A DNA stretch of 58,104 nucleotides from Aliiglaciecola lipolytica E3 (GCF_000314975.1 NZ_BAEN01000002.1:1-58104); one strand, 5' to 3'; numbered from the stretch's first letter, positions 33,338 to 44,204 are shown. Numbers and translations: made by a program. The notes: generated by a model from the sequence alone, not told the origin.

Positions 33338-35410
33338 TTATTCGTATTTAAGTAGTGAAATGTCAGCGACTTTAAGAAACAACTGACGTAACTTTAACAA
33401 CAATGCGAGTCGATTGTTCTTAACTGCTTCATCTTCAGCCATCACCATAACGTTATCGAAAAACGCATCGATACTGTCGGCAAATTGAGATAAGCACAGC
33501 AATACAGCCTCATAATCAGCTTTTTCAAGCAAAGGTGTCACTTCCGCTTGTATACGCTGTATTTCGCTGGCTAGGCGCTTCTCAGGCTCTTCCGTTAACA
33601 AACTAGTGTTAATTTCAAAGTCTTCAGATACCCCATTCTTATCTAATATATTAGCAACCCGCTTATTGGCGGCTGCTAACGCTTGCGCAGAAGGTAATAA
33701 CTTAAACTGTTTTACACCGTTAATTCGAGCATCAAAATCCGCCGGTGAAGTAGGGCGACGAGACAATACTGCTTGTATGACATCAACTTCAACGCCTTGT
33801 TCCTGATACCAGGTTCTAAAACGCCCTAAAATAAAATCGATGACTTGTTCTTGTGTGTCTGAATTACTAATTTTATCTTCTAGTAACGTGAATGTATCAC
33901 CAACGAGTTTTGCTAAATCAACTGGAAGTTTTAACTCAACTGTAATTCGTAATATACCAATCGCAGCACGTCGAAGGGCAAACGGATCTTTGTCGCCTTT
34001 TGGCAATTGACCAATACCGAAAATACCTACTAAAGTATCTAACTTGTCGGCTAATGCTACAGCACAACTGACCAAAGACTCGGGCAATTGGTCTCCTGCA
34101 AACCTTGGCATATATTGTTCGTTTAGTGCATTGGCAACGACGTCATCTTCGCCATCATTTTTAGCGTAGTGCATACCCATGACACCCTGAACATCTGGGA
34201 ATTCCATTACCATTTCTGTCATTAGGTCAGTTTTAGATAATAGTCCAGCTCGGGCAGCTTGCTTTTCGTTAGTGCCAATCTGTGCAGCTATTTTCTCGGC
34301 AAGTTTAGATATTCTTCGAGATTTATCCGCTAGCGTACCTAGTTGCTTTTGAAAAAGTACACTTTCAAGACTGTTGATTCGGCTTTCTAATGAACTCTTT
34401 TTATCGGTTTCAAAGAAGAATCGTGCATCGGCTAGTCGAGGACGAATCACTTTCTCGTTACCTTGGATAACCTGTGTAGGATCTTTACTTTCTATATTTG
34501 ATACGAACAAGAAACGTGACTTAAGGTCACCGTTTTTATCTAGCATAGGGAAGTATTTCTGATCTCCCTTCATCGTATAAATTAGGGCTTCTTTAGGTAC
34601 TTCTAAAAATTCATCTTCAAAGTTAGCAACAAGTACTACTGGCCATTCCACCAATGCCGTTACTTCATCTAACAAATCTTGTTCTAATTCCACAACGCCA
34701 TCTTCTTTACTTGCAGCATCTTGGAGTTGTTGTTTAATTATCTCTTGTCGAGCAGTGTAATCGGCAACGACGTAATGTTTTTCCAATTGTGCTAAATAAT
34801 CGTCAGCGTGCTGCAATTCAAAACTGGCTTGACCGTGAAATCTATGCCCCATAATCGTTCTGGAAGAAGATAATCCTAAAACTGAACCTTGCAATAATTG
34901 GTCGCCATAAAGTAAGCACAGAGTGTGCACAGGGCGTATAAACTGAATTCTAGAGTTACCCCAACGCATCGCTTTTGGAATAGGTAGTTTTTTTAATGCA
35001 GTTTCAACGATATCTTCCAGTAAGCTTTCCAATGATTGGCCGCTAACGCTGGCAACGTGTAACAACCATTCACCCTTGTCGGTAGCTAAACGTGTAGCTT
35101 GGTCTACGCTAATACCATTTGAACGTGCCCATCCTTCTGCTGCTTTTGTGGGATTTCCTTCAGCATCAAAAGCGGCTGACACAGCAGGTCCACGCTTTTC
35201 TACTTCTTTATCTAGTTGTTTTTCGTCTACAGCTTGTACCTTTACCGCTAGGCGTCGAGGTGATGCGTACCATTGAATATTGTCAAAGGCTAAATCAGCA
35301 GACTCTAAACCGGCTTGCATATTATCTGCAAATGCTTGAGCTAAGGTTTTGAGCGCTTTAGGTGGTAACTCTTCGGTACCAAGTTCGATTAGTAGATTTT
35401 CTTTGCGCAT
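33338..35410 (-). CDS. glyS: glycyl-tRNA synthetase beta subunit
   Basis: This is the tRNA-recognition and editing-like subunit of the bacterial alpha2beta2 GlyRS. The 690-residue protein begins [18 protein letters not shown], contains [20 protein letters not shown] and the HD-like segment around [19 protein letters not shown], and ends with an anticodon-binding helical domain. Length is typical. It follows glyQ by 1 bp. Confidence 0.98.
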   Translation of the reverse strand: MRKENLLIELGTEELPPKALKTLAQAFADNMQAGLESADLAFDNIQWYASPRRLAVKVQAVDEKQLDKEVEKRGPAVSAAFDAEGNPTKAAEGWARSNGISVDQATRLATDKGEWLLHVASVSGQSLESLLEDIVETALKKLPIPKAMRWGNSRIQFIRPVHTLCLLYGDQLLQGSVLGLSSSRTIMGHRFHGQASFELQHADDYLAQLEKHYVVADYTARQEIIKQQLQDAASKEDGVVELEQDLLDEVTALVEWPVVLVANFEDEFLEVPKEALIYTMKGDQKYFPMLDKNGDLKSRFLFVSNIESKDPTQVIQGNEKVIRPRLADARFFFETDKKSSLESRINSLESVLFQKQLGTLADKSRRISKLAEKIAAQIGTNEKQAARAGLLSKTDLMTEMVMEFPDVQGVMGMHYAKNDGEDDVVANALNEQYMPRFAGDQLPESLVSCAVALADKLDTLVGIFGIGQLPKGDKDPFALRRAAIGILRITVELKLPVDLAKLVGDTFTLLEDKISNSDTQEQVIDFILGRFRTWYQEQGVEVDVIQAVLSRRPTSPADFDARINGVKQFKLLPSAQALAAANKRVANILDKNGVSEDFEINTSLLTEEPEKRLASEIQRIQAEVTPLLEKADYEAVLLCLSQFADSIDAFFDNVMVMAEDEAVKNNRLALLLKLRQLFLKVADISLLKYE

Positions 35411-35411
35411 C

Positions 35412-36332
35412 TTAGTTACCTCCTTTTACTGCGACATCTTTACACATAGGAAAACCAAGTTTTTCGCGGCTTTGATAATAAGCTTCTGCTACTGCTTTTG
35501 CTAACGTCCGTACACGCAGAATATAGCGTTGTCTTTCTGTTACCGAAATTGCATGGCGAGCATCTAACATGTTAAACGCGTGAGAAGCCTTCATTACCTG
35601 TTCGTACGCAGGTAGGGGTAAGCCAGCTTCAATCATGCGCTCACTATCTTTTTCACACTGATCAAATGTAGCAAATAACGCTTTAACATCAGCATGTTCG
35701 AAGTTATAAGCTGATTGTTCTACTTCGTTTTGGTGGAAAACATCGCCGTACGTCACTTTCCCCATTGGGCCATCGGTCCAAGTTAAATCGTAGATACTAT
35801 CTACGCCTTGAATATACATAGCCAAACGTTCCAGACCGTAAGTAATTTCACCTGTTACGGGTGTACATTCCAAACCGCCAACTTGTTGGAAGTAAGTGAA
35901 CTGTGTAACTTCCATTCCGTTTAACCAGATTTCCCAACCAAGACCCCAAGCACCTAAGGTTGGCGACTCCCAGTTGTCTTCAACAAACCGGATATCATGC
36001 ACTAAAGGATCAAAGCCGAGCTCTTTAAGTGACTCTAAATAAAGCTCTTGAATATTATCCGGTGATGGCTTTAGCATTACTTGAAATTGATAATAATGCT
36101 GTAGTCGATTTGGGTTTTCTCCATATCGACCATCGGTAGGGCGGCGACATGGTTGTACATATGCGCTACTGATTGGCTCGGGACCTAAAGAACGCAAGAA
36201 TGTCATGGGATGAAAGGTACCTGCACCCACTTCCATGTCTAGTGGCTGAATTATTACACAGCCTTGTCTGGCCCAAAAATCCTGTAAAGCTAGGATGAGC
36301 CCTTGAAACGTCTTGATATCAAACTTTTGCAT
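35412..36332 (-). CDS. glyQ: glycyl-tRNA synthetase alpha subunit
   Basis: This is the catalytic subunit that activates glycine. The 306-residue protein shows [19 protein letters not shown] at the start and the class II core with [17 protein letters not shown] and [20 protein letters not shown]-like sequence (here [17 protein letters not shown]). It is divergent from tag, with about 150 bp of shared upstream sequence. Confidence 0.98.
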   Translation of the reverse strand: MQKFDIKTFQGLILALQDFWARQGCVIIQPLDMEVGAGTFHPMTFLRSLGPEPISSAYVQPCRRPTDGRYGENPNRLQHYYQFQVMLKPSPDNIQELYLESLKELGFDPLVHDIRFVEDNWESPTLGAWGLGWEIWLNGMEVTQFTYFQQVGGLECTPVTGEITYGLERLAMYIQGVDSIYDLTWTDGPMGKVTYGDVFHQNEVEQSAYNFEHADVKALFATFDQCEKDSERMIEAGLPLPAYEQVMKASHAFNMLDARHAISVTERQRYILRVRTLAKAVAEAYYQSREKLGFPMCKDVAVKGGN

Positions 36333-36482
36333 GTACTATCACTACACAAATTGGGTTATTAAAAAATGCCCGCCAGTATACCTTTTGTCTTACATTGAAT
36401 GTAGGCTAAATCTGCTTATATTATAAGAAACCTGCAGGTTATTACTCAATTTGTTGTGATTTTGGCTGAATAAGGGAAAATA

Positions 36483-37070
36483 GTGGAATTAAAACGATGT
36501 GCTTGGGTTGGAAAAGATCCTATATATCAAAAATATCATGATGAAGTTTGGGGTAAGCCGGTAAAAGATTCTCAGGAGCTATTTGCTAAATTATGTTTAG
36601 ACGGGCAACAAGCTGGCCTGAGTTGGATTACGATCCTTAAAAAACAACAGAATTACGAATCCGCATTTAAAGGATTTGATCCCCAAAAAATTGCGTTGTT
36701 TACAGAATCCGATGTAGAACGGTTGATGCAAGATAAAGGTATAATACGCAACAGACTAAAAATACAAGCCATTATCAAAAATGCTAAAGCGTATTTACTG
36801 ATGGAACAAGAGGGTATTCAGTTTAATGATTTTATTTGGAGTTTCGTTGACCATAAAATCATTAACAATCATTGGACTTCAACGACACAGGTACCGACTT
36901 CAACACACGAATCTGATGCAATGGCAAAAGCCCTCAAAAAGAGGGGCTTTAGTTTTGTTGGAACTACGATTTGTTATGCTTTTATGCAAGCTGTTGGCTT
37001 GGTAAACGATCATACAACCGACTGCCATTGCTACGAAGCTTCGGGAAAAAATTCGAATGAATCAGCTTAA
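36483..37070 (+). CDS. tag: 3-methyladenine DNA glycosylase I
   Basis: Tag excises 3-methyladenine from alkylated DNA in base-excision repair. The 195-residue protein carries the structural zinc ligands C6, H19, H177 and C181, in the same spacing as the E. coli enzyme, and the family blocks RCAWVGKDPIYQKYHDEVWG and SWITILKKQQNYESAF. The base-recognition glutamate of E. coli (E38, in LEGQQAGLSW) is replaced by D40 in LDGQQAGLSW, a conservative change. The start is GTG. It converges with the DUF2489 gene, overlapping it by 4 bp. Confidence 0.96.
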   Translation: MELKRCAWVGKDPIYQKYHDEVWGKPVKDSQELFAKLCLDGQQAGLSWITILKKQQNYESAFKGFDPQKIALFTESDVERLMQDKGIIRNRLKIQAIIKNAKAYLLMEQEGIQFNDFIWSFVDHKIINNHWTSTTQVPTSTHESDAMAKALKKRGFSFVGTTICYAFMQAVGLVNDHTTDCHCYEASGKNSNESA

Positions 37071-37519
37071 CTAAAGTTAAGTGTTTTTATTAATGCCATC
37101 TCTTTTAAGATGGCACTTTCTAACATTGATTCTTTCTCTTCACGGATGCGATCCTGCTTAGCTCTTACATCGGGTGCTAAATCTTTCCTTTCTTGATGAG
37201 TGGGCAGCTCTCTAACTGCTATAAACAAGTTATACAAATTTGGATAGTCGCGTTTACAATTAGGCGGCGATTCAACTGGAACGCTATCTAATAAATTGAC
37301 CAATCTAATCGCACCTTCAGATAAATTGCATTGTTGCTGTTCAACGGCCATTGCAATGGTGTGAACACTTTCCATAATTCTAACAATGCGCGCTTGTCTA
37401 GCATCTTGTTGTGCTCGTTTCTGCTTTTGAAGTTGAAACAATAATTTTCCGGCATAAAACGCCAGCGCAGCGATGATTAACACCGCAATTGTTATCAATG
37501 AAAATGCTAAAACCGACAA
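37067..37519 (-). CDS. DUF2489 membrane-anchored protein
   Basis: The 150-residue protein has one N-terminal membrane helix (about 4-28) followed by a basic coiled-coil-like segment and a soluble helical domain with CNLSEGAIRLVNLLDSV and CKRDYPNLYNLF, the conserved pattern of DUF2489. No function is known. It is 12 bp after yihI, so the two are probably co-transcribed; this pairing is frequent in gammaproteobacteria. Confidence 0.85.
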   Translation of the reverse strand: MSVLAFSLITIAVLIIAALAFYAGKLLFQLQKQKRAQQDARQARIVRIMESVHTIAMAVEQQQCNLSEGAIRLVNLLDSVPVESPPNCKRDYPNLYNLFIAVRELPTHQERKDLAPDVRAKQDRIREEKESMLESAILKEMALIKTLNFS

Positions 37520-37531
37520 CCTTATAGTCTC

Positions 37532-38056
37532 CTATTTAAATTTTTCGATATTGATAGACTCGAAAACGTCAAAAGGATCATCTTCATTAGTTTTGGCTTG
37601 GTCTTTGTTTTCTTCTTCGTTACCGATACCTAAAAGCTCACATAATTCCTTATGCCTAGCTAACTTTAAGTCAACAAATCGCTGGTCATCGCTAGTTAAT
37701 ACTATGTCATTATCGAGCATATCTAACAGCTCGTTTAAGCGATGATTGTTTTCAAGTTCTGCCAGTTCTTGAGCAGGTGAGAAATATTTTGGTTTATTCG
37801 GTTTTGCCTTTGTCTTGACGTCTTTTGTTTCGACGACCAATTGAATGGGCTTTTTACTGCCTATACGAGGATCGTTCTGTTTCGATTGATTGGGATTTTT
37901 TTCATTTAATTGCACAGCACTATGCCGGCTGCCTGATGGGTTACCTTTGTGCTTTTTGGGTTTAGTATTATTTGGATCTTTCGGTTTTCTCGGAGCCCAA
38001 CTTTCTTTGGGTACACCTATGCGTCCGACTTTACGCGATTTTTTAACTCTAGCCAT
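37532..38056 (-). CDS. yihI: Der GTPase-activating protein YihI
   Basis: YihI stimulates the ribosome-assembly GTPase Der. The 174-residue protein has a very basic N-terminal half (KKSRKVGRIGVPKESWAPRK and further Lys/Pro-rich sequence), the conserved block ELAELENNHRLNELLDMLD, and an acidic tail, all typical of the family. It lies in the polA-engB-yihI neighbourhood known from other gammaproteobacteria. Confidence 0.93.
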   Translation of the reverse strand: MARVKKSRKVGRIGVPKESWAPRKPKDPNNTKPKKHKGNPSGSRHSAVQLNEKNPNQSKQNDPRIGSKKPIQLVVETKDVKTKAKPNKPKYFSPAQELAELENNHRLNELLDMLDNDIVLTSDDQRFVDLKLARHKELCELLGIGNEEENKDQAKTNEDDPFDVFESINIEKFK

Positions 38057-38212
38057 GAATGCTTGCCATTTAAAAACGATTCCTTATTTTAGCGCATTTT
38101 CAACGCTGCATATACTCAATTCAACGATGTTTAACTTTGCTTATTAAATGAGATATAGATTTGTATAGGGAGGCGAAAATATAGCGTTTTGATTTTTGTT
38201 AGAGCGGATAAG

Positions 38213-38242
38213 AAAAAAGGTAACAGAAACCTGTTACCTTTT
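38213..38242 (-). terminator. strong hairpin terminator of unknown transcript
   Basis: AAAAGGTAACAG-AAAC-CTGTTACCTTTT is a perfect 12-bp stem with A/T runs on both sides, so it can act in either direction. The minus-strand T-run is longer. The gene it serves is not obvious, since cytochrome c4 already has a terminator 300 bp earlier. Confidence 0.85.
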
Positions 38243-38544
38243 AGATATAGAGTGCCGTTTGACACTTCTCCCGTTATGCGTTCATCCTAAAACGATGGTG
38301 CTATCCTTGGCTATCACTTCACTTTTTATTTTTATTAACGAAGCTTTTATATTGTTTTGGGTCTTCCTGACACTTTATAGTCAATCCATTTAATCCCAAG
38401 ATGGTATTTCAATGAACAGTTTTTATTATTATTGTTAACCGTTCTAACTTCCCTGACAAACCCGAAGATTTGCGCTTCCTTTTTTTATCTGCGCAAAGAA
38501 TACACCAAAAATGATATTTTACAACTTATTTACATTCAAAACCC

Positions 38545-38583
38545 AAAAAAGTGAACCTTCTAGTCAGAAGTGTTCATTTTTTG
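38545..38583 (-). terminator. terminator after cytochrome c4
   Basis: AAAAAAGTGAAC-C-TTCT-AGTC-AGAA-GT-GTTCATTTTTT gives a long stem with small internal mismatches and a T-run, 27 bp past the cytochrome stop codon. Confidence 0.8.
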
Positions 38584-38609
38584 TTCGGTTTTGGTTGTTT
38601 TTTGTATGC

Positions 38610-39239
38610 CTAGTGAAGGCCACCTAAGTATTGTGAGAGGGTTTCAATATCGTCATCAGTCAATTTAGATGCTATATCTCTCATCATGCCATTCAAATCG
38701 TTAGCGCGGGTACCTGATCTAAATTTTTCTAATTGCGATTTTAAATAGGCCGCTTTCTGTGCACTAATATCAGGGAAGCCAGCCAATCCCATGCCGTTTC
38801 CTCGCGGACCATGACACGCTATACATGCTGTAATACCACGATCTAGGTCTCCACCACGATATAAATTACCGCCTTTCTCAACCACGTCTTCTGGGGTTGT
38901 TCCAGGTTTAGCATCTTGGCTAGCTAGGTAAGCTGCAAGGTCTTGCATTTCTTGTTCATTCAGCAATGCGGCCTGTGAGCTCATGACTGGATCATAGCGG
39001 CCTTCAGCACCAGCGGTTTCTCCGCCAAGCTTCAATTCTTTTAATTGTTTGACTGTATATTGCGCATGTTGGCCCGCTAAGGACGGATACATATCCAAAG
39101 CGCTATTTCCATCTGCTCCATGACAAGCGATACAACCTTTGCTCGTGATTAACTCTTTACCTGTTTCGGCATTTCCTTGTGCTAAAACTGAAGCAGAAAA
39201 ACCTACGGTCAAACACACCAATAAACCCAATTTTTTCAT
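38610..39239 (-). CDS. diheme cytochrome c4
   Basis: This is a periplasmic electron carrier to terminal oxidases. The 209-residue precursor has a signal peptide (about 1-20, ending VLAQG) and two c-type heme sites CIACH (36-40 and 139-143) in two similar domains, the two-domain c4 architecture. Methionine ligands are likely in the DPVMSSQ and NGMMRDIAS segments. The second ATG (39239) is taken as start because it gives the clean signal peptide; an ATG four codons earlier is in frame. It is divergent from engB, as is common. Confidence 0.95.
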   Translation of the reverse strand: MKKLGLLVCLTVGFSASVLAQGNAETGKELITSKGCIACHGADGNSALDMYPSLAGQHAQYTVKQLKELKLGGETAGAEGRYDPVMSSQAALLNEQEMQDLAAYLASQDAKPGTTPEDVVEKGGNLYRGGDLDRGITACIACHGPRGNGMGLAGFPDISAQKAAYLKSQLEKFRSGTRANDLNGMMRDIASKLTDDDIETLSQYLGGLH

Positions 39240-39425
39240 AGTGACTCTCAAACATCTTATGCATTGGTTAATATAATAGCGGTATTTTACACATTTAATG
39301 GCGCGATAAAATCATTTCCCGAATAATTGTGGGGATATTTCAGTGTTTTACGCTAATAATTTCAGTTAAATGGTATACTGTGCCCGAAAAACCTTCCTAA
39401 TCACAATATTCTAAAGAGAGTTCGA

Positions 39426-40043
39426 GTGAGTCATTACAGCCAGGCTAAATTTATTACTAGCGCCCCAGATATACGTCATCTTCAGCAAGACGATGGTTGC
39501 GAAGTAGCTTTCGCAGGTCGATCAAATGCTGGTAAATCGAGTGCGCTTAATCGTCTAACCCGTCAAAAGAGTTTAGCGAGAACAAGTAAAACTCCAGGTC
39601 GAACCCAATTAATTAATGTTTTTGAAATAGAAGAAGGGCGTAGGTTAATTGATTTGCCGGGCTATGGATTTGCCAAAGTACCAATGGAGATGAAATTAAA
39701 GTGGCAAAAAGCACTGGGCGAATACCTTCAAGAACGAAAAAGTCTTGGTGGGTTAGTCGTATTGATGGATATACGACATCCTTTTAAAGATTTAGATCAA
39801 CAACTCATTTATTGGGCGGTTGAGCGCAACTTGCCGGTGTTGGCCTTATTGACTAAAGCTGACAAGCTTAAGTCAGGTAAACGAAAAGCCCAATTATTAA
39901 TGGCTAGAGAAGCTGCTATGGCATTTTGTGGCGACGTTACCGTACATGTCTTTTCATCATTAAATGGATTAGGGCTGGATAACGTTGAGCGAGTATTGGA
40001 TCAGTGGCTGGGATATACACAGGAAGATAATGATTTAATTTAA
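39426..40043 (+). CDS. engB: ribosome biogenesis GTPase EngB/YihA
   Basis: EngB is an essential GTPase for 50S subunit assembly and cell division. The 205-residue protein has G1 GRSNAGKS (31-38), G3 DLPGYG and G4 TKADK. The start is GTG with AGAGAG upstream. Together with polA and spf it reproduces the polA-spf-yihA order of enterics. Confidence 0.97.
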   Translation: MSHYSQAKFITSAPDIRHLQQDDGCEVAFAGRSNAGKSSALNRLTRQKSLARTSKTPGRTQLINVFEIEEGRRLIDLPGYGFAKVPMEMKLKWQKALGEYLQERKSLGGLVVLMDIRHPFKDLDQQLIYWAVERNLPVLALLTKADKLKSGKRKAQLLMAREAAMAFCGDVTVHVFSSLNGLGLDNVERVLDQWLGYTQEDNDLI

Positions 40044-40066
40044 TCTTGTTATTTAGCTTGATGGAT

Positions 40067-40093
40067 AAAAAAAGCCCCTTCACATGAAGGGGC
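40067..40093 (-). terminator. strong terminator, minus strand, between engB and spf
   Basis: GCCCCTTCA-CA-TGAAGGGGC is a perfect 9-bp stem followed on the minus strand by seven T. It faces engB, so it ends a leftward transcript coming from the spf side. It may also act as a back-stop for spf or end a separate small RNA. Confidence 0.88.
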
Positions 40094-40350
40094 ACAGGAT
40101 AGAGAGAAAACACATAAAAACCGTATATTCAGAGTGCCCAATTTTGAGAAAGTTCATCCAATTCTAAAAAAATAATTATTTTTTTTATATACCATTAAAC
40201 ACGCACCTAAATAAAACAAACTCAATCACCCGTTAAAAATTTAAATTTCGCAACTCAACTTCATACTGACGATTAAATCGCTAATTAGAAAGCCGGCCTT
40301 TTTGTATATAAGCTGGCTTGAAATCTGGGGTGTCGTTTTACAATAGGCAT
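40094..40350. other. gene-free spacer between spf and the leftward terminator
   Basis: This AT-rich sequence has no open frame worth reporting. An imperfect stem (AAGCCGGC pairing with GCTGGCTT) lies at about 40290-40319. The 60 bases just right of the terminator (40094-40150) could be the body of a short minus-strand RNA, but no good promoter was found. Confidence 0.4.
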
Positions 40351-40425
40351 AAAAAAACCCCAGCAAATTGCTGGGGTCGAAAGCAAAGGTATATCTAACT
40401 AAAGAAGTTAACCTCTGTACCCTAC
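40351..40425 (-). ncRNA. spf: Spot 42 small regulatory RNA, short form
   Basis: The minus strand reads GTAGGGTACAGAGGTTAACT at its 5' end, where the first 15 bases are identical to Spot 42, then continues through ACCTTTGCTTTCGACC and ends in the terminator hairpin CCCCAGCAA-TTTGCTGGGG plus seven T. E. coli Spot 42 is 109 nt; this one is about 75 nt because the central stem-loop before the terminator is absent. The RNA works with Hfq to repress carbon-use genes and is itself repressed by CRP-cAMP in enterics. The position directly downstream of polA and before engB matches exactly. Confidence 0.93.
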
Positions 40426-40432
40426 AGAGACC

Positions 40433-40460
40433 ATTCTAGCTATGGATATGAAAAAATCAA
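40433..40460 (-). promoter_or_regulatory. spf promoter
   Basis: On the minus strand a -35 TTGATT (40455-40460) and a -10 TAGAAT (40433-40438) are separated by 16 bp. The predicted first base lies 7 bp past the -10, exactly at the GTAGGG start of the RNA. Confidence 0.8.
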
Positions 40461-40517
40461 ATATTTTCGTAATATAATTACAGAAAATATCTAGTTTAAG
40501 TGATTTTTTGACTTCGA

Positions 40518-43298
40518 TTAATGCGCTTCATCCCAGTTGTCACCTTCACCAGCCTCAACGATTAAAGGGACCGAGAGCGAACAAGCCCCTTCCATTAATG
40601 AAATGATTGATTTCTTGTGTTCTTCCAGTTTTTGTTCTTTTATTTCAAAAACTAATTCATCATGGACTTGCATGATCATTTGAATATCGTCGTTTTCTAA
40701 GCTTTCAATCCAATCGTCTACTTTCAGCATTGCCTTTTTAATAATGTCTGCGGCCGTGCCTTGCATCGGAGCATTAATTGCCGCTCTTTCTGCCCCCTGA
40801 CGACGCATACCGTTGCTAGCGTTGATATCAGGCAGATATAAACGACGCCCAAATACGGTTGAAACGTAACCATCTTCTTTCGCTGCGACTCGCGTTTGTT
40901 CCATGTACTTCAATACACCCGGATAGCGTTCAAAATAGAGATTCATATACTTCTGTGCATCTTGCCGCGGAATATTTAGCTGACGAGCTAATCCAAAAGC
41001 AGACATGCCATAAATCAAACCAAAGTTTATGGCTTTTGCACTTCTTCTTTGTTCAGCGGATACATCCTCTAGGGCAACGCCAAATACTTCAGCTGCAGTT
41101 GCTTTATGCACATCTTTACCGGAAGAGAAGGCGTCAAGTAGACCCTTATCTTCGGATAGGTGCGCCATTATTCGTAACTCAATTTGTGAATAGTCGGCCG
41201 CCACAATCTTGTAGCCCTTTCTAGCTACAAACGCTTTTCTAACTTTGCGACCTTCTTCATTTCTGATCGGAATGTTTTGTAAATTTGGATCCGTTGACGA
41301 TAATCTACCTGTGGCTGCTATGGCTTGATGATAACTTGTATGTACTCTACCTGTACGCGGATTTATCATTTTCGGTAGCTTGTCAGTGTAGGTATTTTTT
41401 AACTTGGTTAACCCTCTGTATTCCATCAGCAGTTTAGGCAAGGGATAATTCAATGCTAATTCCTGCAGCACTTCTTCAGCAGTTGAAGGAGCGCCTTTAG
41501 GGGTTTTTTTCAATACCGGAAGGTCAAGCTTATTAAATAGTATTTCTTGCAATTGCTTAGTTGATCCCAGATTGAACTCCTCACCAGCTAAATCATGTAC
41601 TTCTTTTTCCAATTGCATAATTCTAGAGGCTAAGTCTTGGCTTTGTTGTAGAAGAGTTTGACTATCGATTAATACACCGCGTTGTTCCATTTTTGACAAT
41701 ACCGATGCCAATGGCACTTCAATCTCTTGTAAAACATCCTTGAGTGATTCATGTTCACATAATTGTGGCCAAAGTTTTTGATGCAAACGTAATGTTATAT
41801 CTGCATCTTCGGCAGCGTAAGGCGAAGCTTTCTCAAGAGGAATTTGATTGAACGTAAGCTGTTTAGCGCCTTTTCCGGCAATCTCTTCGAAGCTGATAGT
41901 ATTATGTTCTAAATAATATTTGGACAGGCTGTCCATATCGTGGCGAGTCACAACGCTATTTAATACGTATGATTCGAGCATGGTATCAAATGCGATTCCA
42001 CGTAATGTAATACCGTAATTAGCCAACACATTCTTATCGTATTTAAGATGCTGGCCTACTTTTTTGTGTGACTCGCTTTCTAAGAGAGTTTTGAATTTGT
42101 TCAAAACGGTTGATCTATCCAACTGTTCAGGCGCATCAAGGTAATCATGGGCTAGCGGAAGGTAAGCCGCTTCGCCCGCTTCTACTGAAAACGACATTCC
42201 CACTAATTCGGCTTCCATATAATTTAAACTGGTCGTTTCAGTATCAAAAGCGAAAAGCTCAGCCTCTTCTAATTTTTTCAACCACGAATTCAAATCCTCT
42301 TCATTTAAAATAGTAGTATATGCAGTATCCTTTACCATTGGCGGCGTTTTCACATCGCTAGAATCTACTTTGGCTTGGCTCACTGCTGTTTTAGTCGGTG
42401 CGCTGAGAATGTTCCCGCCGTCATTTGCTTCGGCTAACCAACGTTTAAATTCATATTCACGGAAAAGTTCTATTAGTTCGTCATTGCTTGGTTCTGTGGG
42501 CGTTAATTCAGTTGGTCCAAACTCTAATTCAACATCAAGTTTTATGGTGGCTAATTCATATGACAAGCGTGCTTGAGTTTCAAACTCACGCATTTTGTCA
42601 GCCATCTTTTTCGCGCCTCTAAATTCGAGTGCAGCGATCTTATCTAAGTTGTTGTATATATCATTAATGCTGCCAATGCCTTGAAGTAATCCCAACGCGC
42701 TTTTATCTCCCACACCAGGTACGCCAGGAATGTTGTCAACTTTGTCACCTTTTAACGCTAAAAAGTCGATAATTAGGTTAGCCGGTATTCCGAACTTTTC
42801 CACTACACCTTCTTCATCCATGATGTGGTTATTCATGGTGTTGATCAAAGTAACGTGTTGGTTCACTAGTTGAGCCATATCTTTATCGCCCGTACTAATG
42901 AGAGTTGGTATACCTTGATCAGTCGCTTGTTGTGCTAACGTGCCGATAACATCATCAGCTTCTACACCTTCTTCTACGATAAGTGGTAAACCCATCGCTT
43001 TAATAATGGCATGTAAAGGCGCAATTTGGCTGCGAAGTTCATCTGGCATGGGAGGACGATTAGCTTTGTACTCAGGATAAATATCGTCCCGGAAGGTTTT
43101 GCCTTTTGCATCAAAAATTACCGCCATATGGGTAGGAGAGTATTGCTGCATAAGGCTTCGCAACATGTTGACCACGCCATAAATTGCACCTGTGTCTTGA
43201 CCTTTTGAATTGGTAAGTGGTGGCATGCCGTGAAACGCTCTAAAAAGGTAAGAAGAGCCATCAACTAGGATAAAAGGGTTATTTGGAACCGAAGCCAT
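40518..43298 (-). CDS. polA: DNA polymerase I
   Basis: This enzyme handles primer removal and gap filling in replication and repair. The 926-residue protein has the 5' nuclease domain (about 1-290, with [12 protein letters not shown] and [10 protein letters not shown]), the 3'-5' exonuclease domain with intact FDTETTSLN, and the family A polymerase domain ([38 protein letters not shown]). All three active sites look intact. Upstream lie two DnaA-box-like sequences. Confidence 0.99.
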   Translation of the reverse strand: MASVPNNPFILVDGSSYLFRAFHGMPPLTNSKGQDTGAIYGVVNMLRSLMQQYSPTHMAVIFDAKGKTFRDDIYPEYKANRPPMPDELRSQIAPLHAIIKAMGLPLIVEEGVEADDVIGTLAQQATDQGIPTLISTGDKDMAQLVNQHVTLINTMNNHIMDEEGVVEKFGIPANLIIDFLALKGDKVDNIPGVPGVGDKSALGLLQGIGSINDIYNNLDKIAALEFRGAKKMADKMREFETQARLSYELATIKLDVELEFGPTELTPTEPSNDELIELFREYEFKRWLAEANDGGNILSAPTKTAVSQAKVDSSDVKTPPMVKDTAYTTILNEEDLNSWLKKLEEAELFAFDTETTSLNYMEAELVGMSFSVEAGEAAYLPLAHDYLDAPEQLDRSTVLNKFKTLLESESHKKVGQHLKYDKNVLANYGITLRGIAFDTMLESYVLNSVVTRHDMDSLSKYYLEHNTISFEEIAGKGAKQLTFNQIPLEKASPYAAEDADITLRLHQKLWPQLCEHESLKDVLQEIEVPLASVLSKMEQRGVLIDSQTLLQQSQDLASRIMQLEKEVHDLAGEEFNLGSTKQLQEILFNKLDLPVLKKTPKGAPSTAEEVLQELALNYPLPKLLMEYRGLTKLKNTYTDKLPKMINPRTGRVHTSYHQAIAATGRLSSTDPNLQNIPIRNEEGRKVRKAFVARKGYKIVAADYSQIELRIMAHLSEDKGLLDAFSSGKDVHKATAAEVFGVALEDVSAEQRRSAKAINFGLIYGMSAFGLARQLNIPRQDAQKYMNLYFERYPGVLKYMEQTRVAAKEDGYVSTVFGRRLYLPDINASNGMRRQGAERAAINAPMQGTAADIIKKAMLKVDDWIESLENDDIQMIMQVHDELVFEIKEQKLEEHKKSIISLMEGACSLSVPLIVEAGEGDNWDEAH

Positions 43299-44204
43299 GT
43301 GATTTCCATTTTAAAATTAACTGGGAAAGGCGTCAGAATGCCACATAACAAAGCCTTCATCTACCATGAAAGTTGTGGATAACTATGTAGACAAAAACCA
43401 ATAGGCACGAATAAACGCATCGAAAAAATTTCTTTTCAATGTGTTCAAAGCCTTACAGGCTGTACTTTTTAGTTAGTAAGGAGAAAGAGTACCCTTTAAC
43501 TTATTTTTTTTATTATCTTGTGGATAACTTTTATTCTAGTGCGTTGTTCTATTTGCGTACAACTTGATTTTAGCTACTTACATATCGCAAAAACAAAGAC
43601 ACGATAATATTCACTAGACTGCTCATTTTAGGTCCATTTAACTAGGCAAATCGGCTGATTTTTATCAGCTGAAAATCGAGCAGGGCGGTAATGTACCACA
43701 TTCGTCTAATTAGTGAAGTGCTCAGCTTAAACTATTTTAGTATCAAAACTCTCTCGTTGAATTGTACTTTTGCATAAGTCTTTAGTTTAGGGGGCTATAG
43801 GCTAGTTTGTCGCCATCCAAAATATAAACTATTTTTAAAAATAATTAAAAAAAGTAACGTGTATGTAAGTGCTTACTTATGAATGGTGCATGGCTGTTTT
43901 ATACACTGAATTTAAACGAACTAATACAGGGTTACTTCGACGATATGGAATAAACCCATATCCGATGCAAACCTAAATTAGACTTACATTTTGTTTTGTA
44001 AGCCGTTGCTTTTTTTCATAAGGGTGACAAAATCAGGAAAAACAATATATTAATTACAATAAGTGCTTTAGATTTATGTGTATGCAGATAATAATTGGTA
44101 CTTTAAAAACCTAAAAAACCAAGACTTGATCTTGATAGAGATAAAATAATAATGAACTTGACTTGCCAGTGCGACCTGCGAAATTCTAATTGGAGAGTTT
44201 TGCG
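43299..44204. other. long gene-free region between polA and trkH
   Basis: About 900 bp carry no credible gene in either direction. Two perfect DnaA-type boxes TGTGGATAA lie at 43374-43382 and 43519-43527, both in the same orientation and 145 bp apart, upstream of polA. Other features are a small AGCCT/AGGCT hairpin before a T-run (about 43448-43470), a GATATGG/CCATATC stem at about 43942-43962, and a TTACAAAACAAAATGTAA-type inverted repeat at about 43983-44000. The promoters of polA and trkH must lie here but were not pinned down. Confidence 0.55.

Larger units (their letters stand above)
38057..38609. other. gene-free region between yihI and cytochrome c4
   Basis: No credible protein gene is present. 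It holds two terminator-like hairpins, at 38213-38242 and 38545-38583, plus a weaker stem TTTGCGC/GCGCAAA at about 38470-38500. The 300 bp between the two terminators could carry a minus-strand small RNA ending at 38213. Confidence 0.5.

Noticed and set aside
38196-38393. 65-residue plus-strand open frame across the 38213 terminator
   Set aside because: It runs through a perfect terminator hairpin and shows no protein-like conservation features.
43900-44010. Cyclic di-GMP (GEMM) riboswitch upstream of trkH
   Set aside because: A GCAAACC stretch is present, but the paired helices and the conserved second half of the motif are missing.
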